From NCBI GenBank assembly GCA_003560215.1, contig PWIY01000089.1:1-6972 (forward strand): a stretch of 6,972 nucleotides of DNA, given 5' to 3'. Made by a program: the position numbers and the translations under genes. Shown here piece by piece: positions 5,097 through 6,972 of this stretch; the stretch's first letter is position 1; every line of letters starts with the position of its first letter. The DNA comes from Bacteroidales bacterium. GTDB taxonomy: Bacteria > Bacteroidota > Bacteroidia > Bacteroidales > UBA7960. The notes beneath the pieces are model-generated. The model saw only the letters and a list, made by a program, of their open reading frames with translations, did no database searches and was not told the origin of the DNA.

Positions 5097-6972
5097 CATG
5101 GTAAGCCCCAGAAACTGTTTGAACTGAAGCCGGGGAACTTCTTTCTTGCTGCCGTCAGGTAAAGTTACCGGGTCACCCTGATCGTCATATACCGGGAAAA
5201 GAATATTTTCATCATAGATGAAGTGGAAGTTCATCCGAACCGTAAAATAATGACTGACCCGTTTTTCGAGATTGATCTCCCAGTCCACATCCACATTCTG
5301 CGGCTTTTCCAGGTAATTGGAGAACAACCTGACTGAATTCTCAACTTTGAGGTCATCCATCAAAGACATCTCATTTTTGATCACCAATTGCCCCCCCATT
5401 TCCTGGCGGGAACGTTTACCCCGTTCAATACCGTGGGCACGCTGATTGATCATCAGGGTGTCGAGCACAAAGGTATTCCTGTACGACAGCGCAGAAAAGT
5501 TCAGCTTGGTATTCCGGAAAGGCTCATATTCAAACCCCACACCTACGGTGAATGTACCGGGGCTGAGAAATTGGGAAATGGGGATTGAGTCATTGGGATA
5601 ATTGTACCCCCTGGAGATCTGGGTTTTTCCATAAAACACTGAACTGAAATCGATCTTTTCAGCAATCTCTTTGTTAAACTGTGAATTCAATTCAAGGATG
5701 TCAGTATTGGTCCTGAACCCGAATTCCTCAGAAAGGACACTTCCATACCTCAGTCGGGCGCTGCTTGTCCAGTTGACCGCTGATTCAACATTTCTGTATA
5801 CAGCCCTTCCCCGCAAATCCAGCAAACTCGACAGTGAACTCTCCCCCCCTCTGGCCCAGTTCGACATATAGTTCTGATTCAGAGTAAGCGCACTAGACAG
5901 GTTATAACTCCAGGTGCCGGGAATCTCTTCAAGCGGCTTCAGGCTTACCAGCGACCTTGAGGGCTCCAGGGTGGTGATGGGAATGTCATCGGAAGCCAGC
6001 TTACCCATCCGTTCCACATGGATGTCATCCTCAAGTACAAGCTGGAGTTCATGTTTTGAGGGATTCCCCACCCAAATCGTAATGGAATCGTTCTCCTGGT
6101 TTCGAACCCAGTAACGCCTTAAATCATCAGGTTCATTGGTGAGCCAGAAAGGCCTCCCGTCTCCCCTTGCATCGCTGATAAATAGAGGAATGGAGTCACG
6201 ATTGTCGGTATAATTCAACAGCTCTTCCACGGCCAGTCTGAGTGAATCGGGCATTTGTGTTCCCGGCACCACATAAAACGGAGATTCTTCACTGGCCACA
6301 TATTCCTCGTATTTTTCTGAAACCACGATACGCTCAAAATCAGGCATAAAGAAAACCTCCTTCGGGGAATCGGACGGTAAAAACGGGGGGCGCACTTCGT
6401 CGCCGACGATGCGGTGCATCTGAATGTTTTTGGATTCGAGGTACAGGGTGTCGATGAACACTTCAACAATGGTATCCCGGGCTTGTTTGATGGAGTCAAT
6501 CACCGCCTTTACTTCAGGAATTGTATCAAGCCCCCAGAAATCAAGCGTATCAATCTCATTGGTGACAATGGTCTTTTTTTCAATGAAGGGGTCTTTTTCC
6601 AGGGCAAGGGTATCCACGATAAACACAGAATCATTGAGCCATCGCAACGGCAGGGTATCATGCCTTTCCAGCTCTTTAAGTTCCGGCTTCAGAGATTGAA
6701 AATCAAAGCGCTTCAAGCGGGTTCCGACACTGTCAAAGGGCTCATTGTAATGGTCGATCAGCCTGGACAGCGAGAGGTGAATGGTATCTCCCGGCTCTCT
6801 CCACAGGCTGTCGAGTTCCAGAAGATTGATTATATATTCAGATGCAGTGGAGTGGGTAAACGCAATGGGAGAAGCCGAAAGGGTATCATTATCAGCAATT
6901 TGTGTTTCGTTTACTGGTTGTGCAACCGAACTCCATACAAAAAAAAGTCCGATCAGTGATATGAAAAAATAA
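5082..6972 (-). CDS. DUF3078-type outer-membrane protein with long periplasmic N-terminal region (5' end cut by window edge)
   Basis: 629 codons are visible and the frame stays open to the right edge. The first visible residues, YFFISLIGLFFVWSSVAQ, are the core and cleavage region of a signal peptide, so the true start must lie only a few codons beyond 6972. There is no in-frame ATG or GTG near the 5' end. The in-frame TTG at 6716 (residue 86) is not the start, because it would remove the signal peptide. Residues about 20-350 form an acidic region of unknown fold containing DSLWREPGDT and SLSRLIDHYNEPFDSV. From about residue 354 the pattern WSYNLSSALTLNQNYMSNW followed by ARGGESS, and later TNTDILELNSQF and SPGTFTVGVGFEYEPF, match the DUF3078 family as I know it, a Bacteroidota group of probable beta-barrels. 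The C-terminus LGLTMSLSI has the alternating pattern of a last membrane strand. Function is unknown. No terminator is seen; the 3' end overlaps the TPR gene. Confidence 0.82.
   Translation of the reverse strand, partial: YFFISLIGLFFVWSSVAQPVNETQIADNDTLSASPIAFTHSTASEYIINLLELDSLWREPGDTIHLSLSRLIDHYNEPFDSVGTRLKRFDFQSLKPELKELERHDTLPLRWLNDSVFIVDTLALEKDPFIEKKTIVTNEIDTLDFWGLDTIPEVKAVIDSIKQARDTIVEVFIDTLYLESKNIQMHRIVGDEVRPPFLPSDSPKEVFFMPDFERIVVSEKYEEYVASEESPFYVVPGTQMPDSLRLAVEELLNYTDNRDSIPLFISDARGDGRPFWLTNEPDDLRRYWVRNQENDSITIWVGNPSKHELQLVLEDDIHVERMGKLASDDIPITTLEPSRSLVSLKPLEEIPGTWSYNLSSALTLNQNYMSNWARGGESSLSSLLDLRGRAVYRNVESAVNWTSSARLRYGSVLSEEFGFRTNTDILELNSQFNKEIAEKIDFSSVFYGKTQISRGYNYPNDSIPISQFLSPGTFTVGVGFEYEPFRNTKLNFSALSYRNTFVLDTLMINQRAHGIERGKRSRQEMGGQLVIKNEMSLMDDLKVENSVRLFSNYLEKPQNVDVDWEINLEKRVSHYFTVRMNFHFIYDENILFPVYDDQGDPVTLPDGSKKEVPRLQFKQFLGLTMSLSI

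Noticed and set aside
5082..6716. A 544-aa gene starting at the TTG at 6716
   Set aside because: The frame continues upstream without a stop to the window edge and there encodes a signal peptide, so the TTG is an internal Leu codon (residue 86 of the visible part).
6414..6959. A 181-codon plus-strand frame antisense to the DUF3078-type gene
   Set aside because: It mirrors the coding strand of the real gene, has no family features, and its start does not follow any promoter-like sequence.

Overview
The window looks like chromosomal DNA from a member of the Bacteroidota. The evidence is a DUF3078-type outer-membrane protein of the kind found mainly in that phylum, several secreted or lipid-anchored proteins, and A-rich start regions without clear Shine-Dalgarno sequences. 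Base composition is balanced. The glycosidase and the TPR protein are rich in Asp and Glu, which would suit a salt-adapted organism, but this is only an inference. I see no mobile element, CRISPR array, tRNA or rRNA.

Layout. Positions 1-2751 hold two minus-strand genes that look like an operon. Upstream is a lipoprotein alpha-glucan hydrolase of family GH13. It is followed after 34 bp by a secreted M28 peptidase of the carboxypeptidase Q type, which is cut by the left edge. Positions 2752-3041 are a divergent intergenic region with three imperfect tandem copies of a 17/18-bp unit and a perfect 10-bp inverted repeat. Positions 3042-3470 encode an OsmC peroxidase on the plus strand, followed by a strong intrinsic terminator at 3641-3689. 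A 57-codon small ORF (3741-3914) then leads, with a 3-bp gap, into a TPR-repeat lipoprotein (3918-5096). The TPR gene overlaps by 15 bp, tail to tail, with a minus-strand DUF3078-type envelope protein that fills 5082-6972 and runs off the right edge just inside its signal peptide.

How the genes relate. The GH13 enzyme and the M28 peptidase are probably co-transcribed and both act outside the cytoplasm, so together they could break down exogenous glucans and peptides. OsmC is a separate cytoplasmic defence against organic hydroperoxides. The TPR lipoprotein and the DUF3078 protein both belong to the cell envelope; nothing but their tail-to-tail position links them functionally.

Most of the window is ordinary housekeeping and envelope content. 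I do not see convincing evidence of a new multi-gene system. The points most worth a second look are the unannotated small ORF before the TPR gene, the structured divergent intergenic region, the overlapping convergent gene ends, and the large unassigned N-terminal part of the DUF3078 protein.
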